Shown here one piece after another: positions 53,436-63,892 of a stretch of 64,000 nucleotides of DNA. A program made the position numbers and the translations under genes. Source of the stretch: Cordilura impudica (lineage: Eukaryota > Arthropoda > Insecta > Diptera > Scathophagidae); contig OY821517.1 in the NCBI GenBank assembly GCA_963682025.1, positions 17,944,048 through 18,008,047 on the forward strand, given 5' to 3'. The stretch's first letter is position 1, and each line of letters begins with the position of its first letter. The notes under the pieces are model-generated. The model searched no databases. It had not been told where the DNA came from and saw only the letters and a program-made list of their open reading frames with translations.

Positions 53436-54185
53436 ATTTTAAATTAAGGGCATTTGTAAAAACGACTCCTTCCTTTCGTAACCCAACTCAATGTGTCCAC
53501 AAATTTTTGGTAAGGCAAATACAGGTAAATACAGGAACAATAAGGTACAATAACAATAACTTTTTCCAAGGGAGGCAACTTATCCAAACGGTTTCAAGCT
53601 TAGGCCAGTAGAGAATTATTGGGCTCTTGTGAACAGCACAAAAAAGGTGTCCCAAAATGTAGAAGATTTTAAACTGAGATGGACTTCCAAAAAAGTAACA
53701 AAAACTGCTCTATGGTTTCTTTATTATTACATTTTATGAGTGTTAAAATATTTTCGATCTCACTCCTTATATCGATAAAATTTTGTATTGTGTGTGTGTA
53801 TTATACCGTAAACCAAAATTAAACCTGTGGGACCAGTTTTAGCCATAGTCCCCATATAATGCTGATTAACGATCTTTACTTAAATTTGTCAAAAAAAAAT
53901 AAATATGTCATAGATGTTTTCAAATTTGGTTTATATATGTTTCTGAGGAAAGTAAATGATTTTATTAAATATGATCGGTCCATTTCCTGACATAGCCCCC
54001 ATATAAAAGTAACATCAGATATGAACGTTTCATTAACAACAATACCTCTAAAATTTGGTGTATTCTTATTTTCAATATCCAGATATTGCCTCAGCAAAGT
54101 TGGATCCTTGTCCCTGTCTCGAAATGCATATAGGCTATCATATATTCGTATCACTTTAGACGACTAAAATTTTCTTACTTGTTTT

Positions 54186-54359
54186 AATTGAATCTAATTG
54201 AAACCGGAATTTATTTTGTTTTGTGATAGCTTTATTATACCGTTTGTAAAGCGGTCGATTGGTGTCGGGCGAGGTTTCCAATGAAAATGTTTGGTGTTAT
54301 TATTTATAAGCAGTTTCTTATTGAAAATAAGCACACACATTGGTGAATATGAAGAGAAT
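54186..54359. other. unassigned spacer
   Basis: Nothing recognised. Confidence 0.35.
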
Positions 54360-54843
54360 TCGATATATTTCATGCGAAAATTTGCTTTTTATACGATTTC
54401 ATATTTTAGGATGCATGGATTATAACAAAATCCTTTCGTGACAAAAGATCGGCTATAATTTAAAAAAAAATCGTGGTAGCATTATTAGGTACATAGCTTC
54501 CAAGTGGTCTCAAACAGTGATAATTTTTATAAAGTAAGTTTTACATTAATTTGGAGTTGCGAAAAGTATTTGTTAAAACTCAATTATTTTTTAGGCCACT
54601 GCGCTTACTGCGCTTCAAATGAAAAAAGGCTTGTTATTGTCAAAGTAAAAACCTTCTTTGGCACAAAGGCGACAATCTAAGTTTGCATCGGTGGTGCCAG
54701 AAAAAAGAGTAATTCATAAAAGCATGGAGGCATATAATAAAGACTGCTTAAAGCGAACTGTTAAGTTTCCAGCTAGCTTTATGGTACTCCAGCCAGCCGA
54801 ATGTGTTGATATAGTTATTCCAACATAAAGGTACGTTCTCCAA

Positions 54844-55455
54844 TCTTATATATAAAAATGGAGTTTTATCTGTTTGCCTGTTTTTTGTCTGTGGTTTATA
54901 GGAGGCTACACCACTGGACCCATCATCTTGAAATTTTTACTACAACAAATAATATCTGGACTACTACGACAGCAAAATTTCTACAACAGTGTACATGTAC
55001 TTATTAAAATAATTTGAAGAGTTGCGGAAAAATGGGCGGGATCGAACCAATAGGCACAGCACCCACCACACAAAGTAAATATTTAATGTCATATATCTAG
55101 AGTACAGTAATAGAGAAAGCCTTGGAACTTTGTGTGAATTCATAAGTAATTAATGTGGGGTGTCGAACAAAAAATGGGCGGCATCAGATCAGTGGGCGTG
55201 GCACCCTCATACATAGTAAATATTTAATAACATCTAACTGAAGTGCTGTAGTAGAGAAAGCCTTGCGACTTAATCTGAGTTCATTAGTTATTAATGTGAG
55301 TCGTAGGACAAAAAATGGACGGGTCCTCCCCTTACAAAGTATTTCGTATCATATAACTGGAGTACTATAATAGAAAATGCTTTGCGACTTTATCGTAGTT
55401 CATGAGTTATTACTGTGAGTAGTTGCCCAAAAATGGGCATATGGCAGTATTGAAA
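54844..55455 (+). mobile_element. HelC copy with module array
   Basis: TCTTATATATAAAAATGGAG after an A, TTTATAGGAGGCTACACCAC plus TGGACCC, then four modules at about 55010, 55130, 55250 and 55380 with (A/T)AAAAATGGGCGG, CTTTG(T/C)G and TTATTAATGTGAG. No CTAG end. Confidence 0.68.
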
Positions 55456-55474
55456 CTTTTTACAAGTGCATTAA

Positions 55475-55662
55475 GTACCAAAAATCGCCAAAACCGAAAA
55501 TCGCGAATAACGAAAATCGCCAAAATCAAAAATCGCTAAAAGCAATAATCGCAAAATCGAAAACCGGAAAACACGAAAATCGCCAAAATCAAAAATCGCC
55601 ATAATAAAAATCGCCAAAGTCAAAAATCGCAAAAATCAAAAATCGCCAGTTTTTTATTATTT
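55475..55662 (+). repeat. about 17-bp minisatellite, AAAATCGCC type
   Basis: Around eleven irregular units of AAAATCGCCAAAATCAA. Confidence 0.9.
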
Positions 55663-55770
55663 TTTTTTTTCTACAAAATATATTCCCAGTTTTTATTTCG
55701 ATACGATAGGTGTAGCAAAACGCTGGTACAACATAAAAACAAACAAAAAGTCGCTCCAGGAAAATGAAAT

Positions 55771-56272
55771 TGATGTGGGCCTTCATAAAACGTAAATTGC
55801 GAAATAAAGCACAACGTACTCTTAAAGGCTTGAAAGCCAAAATTCAGAAAACTTAGGACCCTATAACCCCTGAAGAGTGTAAAAAATTTATGAGCCAAAA
55901 TTCAGAAAACTTAGGACCCTAAAATCCCTGAAGAGTGCAAAAAATTTATGAGTACATTGCCAAAACGATTAGAAGTTGTTTTAAAAAGAAAAGTTGGCGT
56001 TACACAGTTTTAAATTAGAAAATTATCCACTGTACGAATTAACAGTGATTTATGTGGGCCTTCATAAAACGTAAATTGCGAAATTAAGCACAACGTACCC
56101 TTAAAGGCTTGAAAGCCAAAATTCAGAAATCTTAGGACCCTAAAACCCCTGAAGAGTGCAAAAAATTTATGAGTACATTGCCAAAACGATTAGAAGTTGT
56201 TTTAAAAAGAAAAGTTGGCGTTACACAGTTTTAAATTAGAAAATTATCCACTGTACGAATTGACAGTGGTCA
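55771..56272 (+). repeat. tandem duplication of a transposase C-terminus
   Basis: GATGTGGGCCTTCATAAAAC plus GTAAATTGCGAAAT through ATTATCCACTGTACGAATT occurs at about 55772-56049 and 56050-56272. The first unit has an extra inner duplication of GCCAAAATTCAGAAAACTTA plus GGACCCT (55842 and 55895). Confidence 0.9.
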
Positions 56273-56379
56273 AACTATTTTTATTAAATATAATGAACTA
56301 TTTGTTAACCAGAATTTTGTTAAAATATTGTGTCATAATATTGCACATATTTCTATGTATTTTATGATCATCACTTTAT

Positions 56380-57934
56380 TCCTCTGTTCGATTTTTATAA
56401 CAAAAAAAAATACAACGATTTTTTAAACCAATTTTCACATAAAACTCACATCATTATCTGCCAATCTAAAGATAATGATTTTGATTTTGATTTTTTTTAA
56501 TTACCTAAAAAAGATTTTAAAAAAAATTAGGGAACAAGAATATTATTTTTTTAAGGCCAAACGTCCAAATTATAAGAAGCAATTTTGTTTATAATAAAGT
56601 TTTAAACTTAATTTGAAGGCATATCTAAGTGTTTTTGATGGTATACATCACCTATGCGACTGCGTCAATGATTGTAGTATCTCCGTTTAATTAATCCTAT
56701 TGTTATGTTTGTCTAAAAACTTAAACCACAACATAAAAGTCACGCAAATATGTTGATATTCAAAGAACATTGCGCATAATATGGCTAAGGGTAGAATAAG
56801 ATCATTTAAGGGTTTTTTGCTTATGACGAGAACTATCAGTTTAATTAAGCATATAAAGTGCGCAAACGTGTAGTGAAAACCGCATTTGGTGGTGGTGGTA
56901 ATTATAATAACAGCTATAGTGGTGGATGTTGTCTGTCTCTAGTGTTGGTGATAGTCATGATGATGCTAATACCACTAATATGAATTTGATTAGATTTCAA
57001 GGTTTATTTGTATTCTTTTTAAAAAAAATTTCTTTATTGTTACAATTTCTATGACCCACAACTACATAAAATCCGAACATGTGACAGTTCCACATGAAAA
57101 TTTGATCAGTTGTACAAGTGTCGAACGAATTGTTGTTTTGATTTCAAGTGGATTGTTGTGTCTGTTATTTTTTGTGGGTTGAGTTATATTTTTTTAAGGC
57201 AGTTGAGTTGGTTTTTTCTATGACTCGTGCTATTTTGAGTACATGTAGTTGACCTCCGTATGTTAACAATTGTGTTTATTTGTTTTTATTTTTTTATAAA
57301 TCTTTGTTTAAATAAAAAGGGATGGAAATAAGGAAAAATATCGCTAGTAAACTTTGAATATGAATTTTTTCCTCAACTTATTTCGATATATAACATGACG
57401 GAAATAAAAACACTGTTCATATTTTTTGATGAAACTTTCAGCATTGACTTCTTTTAGTCCTATTAAGTTTCAATACTTAATATTATAATCAATACTATTT
57501 ATAGATCTTCTTTTACTTTCCGACTGCATTTAGCGATTTTTCGAGTTTTTTGGAAAACGGTATTTGAAAAATGGCTAAATGTAGTCGGAAACTAAAAGAA
57601 GCTAAATAGCATTGATCTTAAAAATATATAAATTAGTACAGAGAAAATAATAAATTCGGGCTTATGTTAAAAAATTCACAGATTCAATTAAAAAATGGAT
57701 TAAATCCGATTATATAAAGAAATTTTCTAGTATTGATAAAAAAAATAGCAGATTTCAGAAAAAAAACACACACTGAATAAAAACTCGTACATATGTATAT
57801 GTAAACAAATATAGCTCATACCAACAAACACATATTTTTAATTTCATATCAATTATGTGTGTTTCTAAATTTTGTACGGTGCCCAACACAATCATGACTG
57901 TGTTTCGATTTAATATTTCGTAATCTACACGAAC
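56380..57934. other. 1.5 kb without a supportable gene
   Basis: AT-rich; GGT-rich patch near 56890. CTTTTAGTTTCCGACTACAT-like sequence occurs in inverted form near 57505-57530 and 57580-57605. No gene. Confidence 0.4.
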
Positions 57935-57939
57935 ATTTT

Positions 57940-58437
57940 TCTATCACGTATTTTTTGTTTCGAACACACTTAAACCACACAGATTCGAGTGCAGCTTTAT
58001 TTCAAGTTCGCTTTCTTGCACTAGTACGCTTAAAAAAACAGAACATGTTCTTCAACGCGTACATCTAAAAATTAAAACATTATCCACTCGCGATCGGAAA
58101 AATCTGAAAAACCCCTATAATAACGACAACAATTGTTTCAACCAAATTTATTAAAAAAATCTAAAATAATTCATTAGCAGTTATAAAAAAAATAAAAATA
58201 AAAAGATAATAATAAAAAAATAAAAATAAAAAGATAGTAATAAAACAGAAAACAGAGAAATTTTACATGTCGCTTTTTTCCGATCGCGAGTGGATAGTGT
58301 TTTAATTTTTAGATGTACGCGTTGAAGAACATGTTCCGTTTTTTTAGCAGTACAGGTGCAAGAAAACGAACTTAAAATAAAGCTACACTCGAATCTGTGT
58401 GTTTTATGTGTGTTCGAAACAAAAATACGTGATTTTA
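57940..58437. repeat. long inverted repeat, about 165-bp arms
   Basis: The left arm 57940-58103 (ATCACGTATTTTTTGTTTCG, TTCAACGCGTACATCTAAAA, CCACTCGCGATCGGAAAAA) is inverse to 58276-58437 with few mismatches, around an A-rich loop of about 170 bp. Probably a MITE or fold-back element. A transcript would form a strong hairpin. Confidence 0.9.
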
Positions 58438-58449
58438 CTGTTTTCTATC

Positions 58450-58600
58450 AGTATTGAACTACGTAGTAGAACATATGAACCAGCGATGCATACACATGTA
58501 TGTTTGCTTGTTGTTTTTTTCTTTTGTACAAGTTTATCGATGTGCGTAAAATAACAATCATGATAGTTATACTCATACTCTTTAAAACAAAAAAACAAAA
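58450..58600 (+). repeat. unnamed repeat family E, copy 1
   Basis: CAGCGATGCATACACATGTA, GCTTGTTGTTTTTTTCTTTT plus GTACAAG and TTATCGATG, then TTATACTCATACTCTTT. Related to 62690-62835 (inverse) and 63893-64000. Confidence 0.6.
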
Positions 58601-58664
58601 ATGTAGTTATGAATTTACATTTATGCATATTGCATTTAATAATTGGTTTTAATTAAGAAAAATC

Positions 58665-58785
58665 ACGCGAGTCCGATCACAGGGGAGGTGTGTAAACATC
58701 TAGTAATTGAAGATTTTTGATAGCAATTTTTTAAAATCAAACAGAAAGCGTCATCTATGTATCACTTATAGCAATCAACTGCAGG
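58665..58785 (+). repeat. unnamed repeat family D, copy 2
   Basis: GAGTCCGATCACAGGGGAGG, AAACATCTAGTAA, AAACAGAAAGCGTCATCTAT plus GTATCACTTATAGCAA, as at 7288-7415. Confidence 0.75.
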
Positions 58786-58839
58786 GTCTCTGCTAACATA
58801 AAAATATTTATTATTATTTATTATAGCAACTGGTTAATT

Positions 58840-59240
58840 TTTAATTCTTCATTTTTTATTTTTTATTTTTCGTTTTGCATTTTTCATTTTTTATTTTTCA
58901 TTTTTTCTTTTTAATTTTTAAAAATTTTTTTTTTTAATTTTTCATTTTTTATTTTTAATTTTTCATTTTTTATTTTTCATTTTTCATTTCTAATTTTTAA
59001 TTTTTTAATTTTGATTTTTCATTTTTTATTTTTAATTTTTCATTTTTTATGTTTAATTTTTCATTTCTTATTTTATATTTTATATTTTTCATTTTTCATT
59101 TTTCATCTTTAATTTTTCATTTTTCAACTTTAATTTTTCATTTTTTTTTTTCATTTTTCATTTTTTATTTTTAATTTTTTATTTTTCATATATTATTTTT
59201 CATTTTTTATTTTTCATTTTTCATTTTTCACTCTTTCTTG
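58840..59240 (+). repeat. TTTTTCATTTTTTATTTTT array
   Basis: About 400 bp of T-rich ATTTTTC/ATTTTTT units, similar in kind to 14335-15525. Confidence 0.93.
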
Positions 59241-59271
59241 TTTGTTTTAAAATTTTTTTAAATAAAAAATT

Positions 59272-59421
59272 AAGTAATATATTCTTTTAATCCATATACA
59301 TAACGTTTTTGTTTAACAAATGCAACCAGCGCCGACCCTAAAAGTAAGTAAGTAATATATTCTTTTAATCCATATACATAACGTTTTTGTTTAACAAATG
59401 CAACCAGCGCCGACCCTAGAA
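59272..59421 (+). repeat. 78-bp tandem duplication
   Basis: AAGTAATATATTCTTTTAAT plus CCATATACATAACG through CAACCAGCGCCGACCCTA, twice (59272 and 59350). The second is followed by GTGGCGCCCTAGAC. Confidence 0.93.
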
Positions 59422-59739
59422 GTTGTGGCGCCCTAGACTAAAGGTCTAATCGTGTCCCATATTTTTTAACCAGCAAAAAAAATTATAGTTAAAAACCTTA
59501 TTTTGTATAATCCAAATTAAGAATTATTATTACAAAATTATTTTTTTTTATATTAATCTCCCAATAAAGCTTTTTCGGCTGTTCGATCAATAAATATGAC
59601 CTTTATGATTAAACAATCTAGATATGGAAATCAAAAAATTTGGTATCTGATAAAAAAAATTACAGAGACTTAAAAAATTATAAATGACCCAAGACAAAAA
59701 TAAATTATTTTAAGAAAATGTTTCCAAAAAAGCATCCCT
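59422..59739. other. unassigned AT-rich spacer
   Basis: No gene recognised. Confidence 0.35.
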
Positions 59740-60360
59740 CAAGTTAGCATATTGATTCGACTCAATATAAAATCTAAAAGAACTGGGTTCTACACCTAAT
59801 GGTAACTTTGCTTTTAATCCCTGACCAACTACCCTCAATTGCCTCTGACTAGTCCAACAGAGTGATTTGCCACTTTATGATTATAATAGTTGACGTTATT
59901 GATGCCTCGAGAAAGCCCCCTAATATTTCGTGTAAAGTTTGAACGTCCCTCATAGCGACCACTTCCGAAAAAATGTTGCTTTCAGGTGTTCTTTTGATAT
60001 CACCAAACACATGAGTTCCACTCGTTAATATTTTCTCTTACCTAACTTGGATTCGTCAAGTTCCACCACTATTCTAGAACCCATATTAACATATCGTTTG
60101 GGTTAAAATCTTCGCGATTAAATTTAGGCAGGAAGGAAAAACACTCTTCGTGTTCTTTGTTGCAAAGTCTATTACTTCGCAAGAGTGTTGTCGTTTTGAA
60201 TCGCATCGGCGACTTACATTTCTTACACAGAACTTCCAATGGAAGAAAATTTTCAGCTTGCAAGTATTTGATCGGTATTTCTTCCTTTTCAAACATTTTT
60301 GTAATGTTTTAAATTTTAGCAACATAAAAACTTTTGTTTTTCTTTTTATAATTTTTTTAA
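59740..60360 (-). pseudogene. Merlin-type (IS1595/IS1016-like) transposase pseudogene
   Basis: From 60300 downward the minus strand reads MFEKEEIPIKYLQAENFLPL, a zinc-ribbon-like LCKKCKSPMRF...LCNKEHEECF, then directly RIVVELDESKLGKRKY (near 60075-60030), the D-E-S-K-GKRKY signature around the first catalytic Asp of ISXO2/IS1595-like DDE transposases, the family to which eukaryotic Merlin belongs. Further down: MCLVISKEHLKATFF, HKVANHSVGLV, and EGSWSGIKSKV near 59830, the third catalytic residue (IE-SW--LK). The winged-helix segment between zinc ribbon and ELDES is deleted. Frame changes at about 60070, 60020 and 59870. Usual length about 270-300 residues. No inverted repeats or 8-bp duplication found; a HelA end lies at 60367. 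Confidence 0.65.
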
Positions 60361-60366
60361 TCATTA

Positions 60367-60440
60367 CTAGCAGATTCCGGCCCTCGAAATTCGAGCGCAA
60401 ATTCTAGGAAAGTTCATTTTTTCATTAAATAAAGACCCTA
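60367..60440 (-). mobile_element. Helitron-like HelA, 3' terminal fragment
   Basis: In reverse: ACTTTCCTAGAATTTGCGCT, CTCGAATTTCGAG, GGGCCGGAATCTGCTAG before a T. Only about 75 bp of the family remain. Confidence 0.8.
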
Positions 60441-61864
60441 AAATCAACACAAAACATTTGAGAATTACACAAGGAAAATATCACCTTCCTGAATAATTTC
60501 TAATTATGAAAAGTGCTTAGTACTTTGGCAAGAACATAAAACAATTTATGTCGACATTAAAGATATCATTGTAATTTTAAAGGTGAATCTATACATCAAT
60601 CTAGAAATCCATTAGAAGTCCTTTTTAATTTATATACGTTATAAAATTTTGCATGTAACATAATTAACCAATTACTTTCAACAAGATTGCATGTTTTTTA
60701 ACACCACAATATTTTGTTGTAACAGCAACTATAACACGCCAACATGTACGAGCGCTACAACCATTCGTAGAGATCGGCTCTGTAAGCAGCAGCTACTTAT
60801 GAGAAAAAATGCGTTAACCAAAAAAATAAAATATATAATAATGTTCTTTTTCACACACAATCATTTCTTCTAAACATGGCATTATCTCAATACTAAAACA
60901 ATAACAACAACAACAACAACAACAAAAACAGACGGACAGCCAGTTAGACGGATAGACTGTTTTATGGACCCCAAGTTGCCACAGTTTTTTTTACATCTTT
61001 CTTTTCATATATACAAGTAGAACTGCATGTACTAAAAGGTATGGAGCACATATTGCTACATTTGAATATGACCGAAAATGTCGATTACATGGACACGTGA
61101 TGTCATAAATTCATATCAATATGACACTTACATGTACTTTAGCGGCAGCTTCGGAAACAACACATGTTTTCTGGCCAGCACCTTCGCTCACCAACAACAC
61201 CAGCAAACAGAAGAACAACAACAGCAAGTAAAAGAAAAAAATTAATGTTGTTAAATCTGCCTGTCTGTCCGCCAGCCTGTATCGTTGGGTTGCCTGGTTA
61301 GTTGTCCACCACACCATATGTATGGTATGGTTGATACGAGTATTAGTACGAGTATGTATTGGCATCATGTCATCATGTTGCAGCCATTAAACGCAGTTTA
61401 AGTTGCCACTGCATCTTGTAGGTTTTTTGCAGTTGTTCTTTAGACCAAATAAAGGCACCACGTAGTGGAGTGGAGTTGAGTCTCACTTTAAATATTTATA
61501 CCGCATGCAAATTTTTGCATTTTGCAGTTTAAGCTTTTGTTACGGTTAAATTTCTTTGGTATTTTTTTTTTTTTTTGCCATAATCACTGAGCTTCATAAG
61601 CATGTGTTTCAACTTCAATGATTGCGATCAAAATGCGTTTACGTTTTTCAATATGCCCCATCATCAATGGTACACAGAAACCAAGGCGAAAAGGATAATT
61701 TTTTCACTTCACTTATTTGTTGTGGATATCAATAATTTTCTTGGGTCTTTTTCAGAAACCATAAGACAATAATGCTAAAATGCATATTCATACATTGTTG
61801 ATTAAACTTTAACTGCACAGGTGATGCAGTCATTTTTTCTTTAAAATCATAAAAACCAAGAACG
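60441..61864. other. 1.4 kb without a supportable gene
   Basis: (CAA)n at 60899-60927, GACGGACAGCCAGTTAGACGG near 60932, poly-T at 61564. No gene. Confidence 0.4.
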
Positions 61865-62350
61865 GAAATGATATTCGGTCTATACCGACCCTATATCATG
61901 CGTTTAGAGAATTGGTCTTAGGTGCAACTAATTGGGTATAGAAAATAAGTATAAACCATATCTGAGTGGAGCTTTCATTATTTTTTTGCGTGCAGATCTG
62001 AAAAAATTCGTATCGGATGCTATATTTATATGGAGACTAGGTCGAAAAAATGGACCGATCATTATCATATTTAGTAAAATCACTTTTTTTTCAAAAACTT
62101 ATACAAACCAAATTTGAGAAAAATCTGCGCAATATCGGGAAGAAACTGTACATGGGGGCTATGATTAAGAATTGTCCCATAGGACTTATTTTTGGACTAC
62201 CGATTACAAGGTTTACATGGTCACACAGATGGACGGACGGACGGACATCCCTTAATCGGTATAATAGAAAATTATCTAGGTCAAACAATTTTGTTATGTT
62301 ACAAAACTCAGCGAAAAATCATTATACCATGACCACATAGTGGATAATAA
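61865..62350 (+). repeat. family A repeat, plus copy
   Basis: ATATTCGGTCTATACCGACC, GCAACTAATTGGGTATAGAA, GAGACTAGGTCGAAAAAATG, then ATGGACGGACGGACGGACAT and ATTATACCATGACCACATAG. Confidence 0.75.
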
Positions 62351-62449
62351 TTGTACATTTAGAGATTCCAAAAATTTTATTTTATTATACGAGTAGTTAA
62401 ATTTTAGAGCATGAATTTTACTTGAAAACTACCACAAAAAAATAATCAA

Positions 62450-62530
62450 TATTTTAGAGTTCGGCTAAGCCGCATCTTTAATACCTTCCACCTGTGTTAT
62501 AAGCACAATATTATAACCAAGTTTGCCAAC
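62450..62530 (+). repeat. family B repeat, 5' fragment
   Basis: GAGTTCGGCTAAGCCGCATC plus TTTAATACCTTCCACCTG, the family B palindrome and first block. Confidence 0.6.
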
Positions 62531-62689
62531 ACTAAGAGACAAAAAAGGTTAGATTTCACATTACAATGGCTAGATTTTTGCAATGGTATTTTAAATTAAT
62601 CAGATATTTAACAAATATTTTAGGTATTTCCGTGTTTTTTTTTAAGTGAAAGCAGTTATTTAATGTAATCAGCATATATGTATGTAAAT
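62531..62689. other. unassigned spacer
   Basis: Nothing recognised. Confidence 0.35.
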
Positions 62690-62835
62690 AGATTCAATTA
62701 CATTTTTGTTTGTATAAAGAGAACAAGAGTATAACCATCTTGTTATTCTCTTACTCTCATCGATAACTATTCGTTCATATGTACAAAAAAACAACAAGAA
62801 AACATATATCGCTGATACATCTATATGTACATTAG
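62690..62835 (-). repeat. unnamed repeat family E, copy 2 (minus)
   Basis: In reverse: GTATCAGCGATATATGTTTT plus CTTGTTGTTTTTTTGTACAT, TTATCGATGAGAGTAAGAG, TTATACTCTTGTTC. Confidence 0.55.
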
Positions 62836-63584
62836 GGATATAACTAATTTTTATGAAAAATTTGGCAAATATTCGCACCAAACGCGATTTCTAAAAAAGC
62901 CACATTGTTTTTTTAATATTTTTATTTTTAAATTTTTTCAATTATTACATGAAATAAATTTTAAGTTTAAAGTATGTAATGATTTACAAATGGCAAAATG
63001 TCTTACAAAATTTCATTAAATCTGCCAATAACAAACTTTTCTTTGGTTTATTTTACATAGTTTGAACAATGGAGTGTCCACATTTTTTATACATTGCATA
63101 TTGTTAGCTAAATTTTTTCTACGTATTACAATTTTTTTTCCATACCTTTAGCACTTGTCTTAAAAAAGTTAAAACAAACAATATTTATTTCAACTTCTAA
63201 ATTGAATGATAAAACACTATGCGAGTTTTCGAATAACTTGATATTTCTTTTAATATTGAAGCAACATTTTCTGAAGAAAATTTGTTTTTGGGGTGGGTGG
63301 GGTGCTTCCCTTAGCTCCATTAAAAGGGTTTTGGAATATTAGGACGATTATTAAATATATAAATACCTAGTTATATGAAGGAAGAACGTGTACAAGACTT
63401 CATTTTTTAAGCAGAAACTTTTTTGCAATTTCACAAAAAAATATATAACAGGTCTTCATACTATTTTACGCTCTTTTCGACTATGCTATGCCAATTTTAC
63501 TATTTGCAAAAATTGTAGAAAGTTATATGCTTAATGCACTTGTTCTGTTAGTTATAAACATTTTTCACTATTTTTATACCCTCC
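62836..63584. other. unassigned AT-rich spacer
   Basis: GGGGTGGGTGGGG patch near 63290. No gene. Confidence 0.35.
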
Positions 63585-63860
63585 ACACCAGTGTGCAGAG
63601 GGTATATGTCAGTAACATAACGAAGTATGAATTTGCGACCCTATAAATTATATAAAATTGTTGTTCCTTATAACAACTCGAGTCGATATTGCGATGTCCG
63701 TCTGTCTGTCTGTCTGTTGCAATCACGCTCATTCAGAAAATAAACCATTTACCTAAGTAAAGTTAGGATAATTTTTTTTTTTTCATTATTTGGAGAAAGT
63801 TGGTGTTGAAAATAGGACATCAATGTGACAAGATATGCTTAAAAATGCTATAAAATTTGA
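63585..63860 (-). repeat. family B repeat, minus copy
   Basis: In reverse: TATACCCTCTGCACACTGGT plus GTGGAGGGTATA end, AACTCGAGTCGATATTGCGA plus TGTCCGTCTGTCTGTCTGTC (63690-63718). The 5' half is not recognisable before the window end. Confidence 0.75.
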
Positions 63861-63892
63861 TATAAAAAAAATAAAAAATATGAAAAATGTGT

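Larger units (their letters stand above)
52385..53740 (+). pseudogene. decayed transposase of the AGGAGTGAGATCG element
   Basis: Weak coding traces only. A KNIEKSSRHIW- and NPGSGRKKGQKMKKHIEKSS-like basic linker appears in both units of the duplication (52451-52682, 52696-52928). At the far end VEEYWALVNSTKKVSQNVED plus FKLRWTSKKVTKTALW (53610-53710) resembles the (P)IE-FWA--K C-terminus of Tc1/mariner-related transposases, with the catalytic acidic residue in VEEYW. The catalytic core between is missing or split by HelA. Family assignment beyond Tc1/mariner is not possible. Confidence 0.5.
52260..53767 (+). mobile_element. Tc1/mariner-type element with internal duplication
   Basis: Ends AGGAGTGAGATCGAAAA and its exact inverse, TA on both sides (52258-52259, 53768-53769). 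It holds transposase scraps, a 245-bp tandem duplication and a HelA insertion. Confidence 0.82.
51935..54185 (-). repeat. family A repeat, minus copy, split by a mariner-like element
   Basis: Reverse copy from TTTAGACGACTAAAATTTTC plus TTACTTGTTTT (54158-54185) to ACTATGTGGTGAGGGTAC (51940). (GTCT)n lies at 52065-52080. The element at 52260-53767 splits it. Confidence 0.7.
54360..56360 (+). pseudogene. Tc1-like transposase relic split by HelC
   Basis: The upstream part (54430-54840) aligns with the Tc1 relic at 44995-46465: TTTCGTGACAAAAGATCGGC, TACATAGCTTCCAAGTGGTC, a KATIHIGGARKKSNS-like trace, CCAGCTAGCTTTATGGTA. After HelC the C-terminal part follows: LMWAFIKRKLRNKAQRTLKG, LKAKIQKT, TPEECKKFMSTLPKRLEVVL and KRKVGVTQF, typical of the region after the catalytic Glu. 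It is duplicated (55771-56272). The catalytic blocks are not recognisable. The 3' flank TTGTGTCATAATATTGCACA is shared with 46410-46440. Confidence 0.6.

Noticed and set aside
53414..53611. 65-codon plus ORF
   Set aside because: Starts in the HelA 3' end and crosses its junction; composite by chance.
57940..58437. MicroRNA precursor
   Set aside because: Arms of 165 bp with a 170-bp loop are far larger than a pre-miRNA; MITE or hairpin siRNA is more sensible.
60086..60407. Second minus frame and antisense plus frame over the Merlin relic
   Set aside because: The other minus frame carries the zinc ribbon and continues to ELDES; these are shadows.
61111..61368. 85-codon minus ORF with Leu/Phe-rich stretch
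   Set aside because: Hydrophobic run stems from AAC/AAG-type simple repeats; no motif or homologous context.
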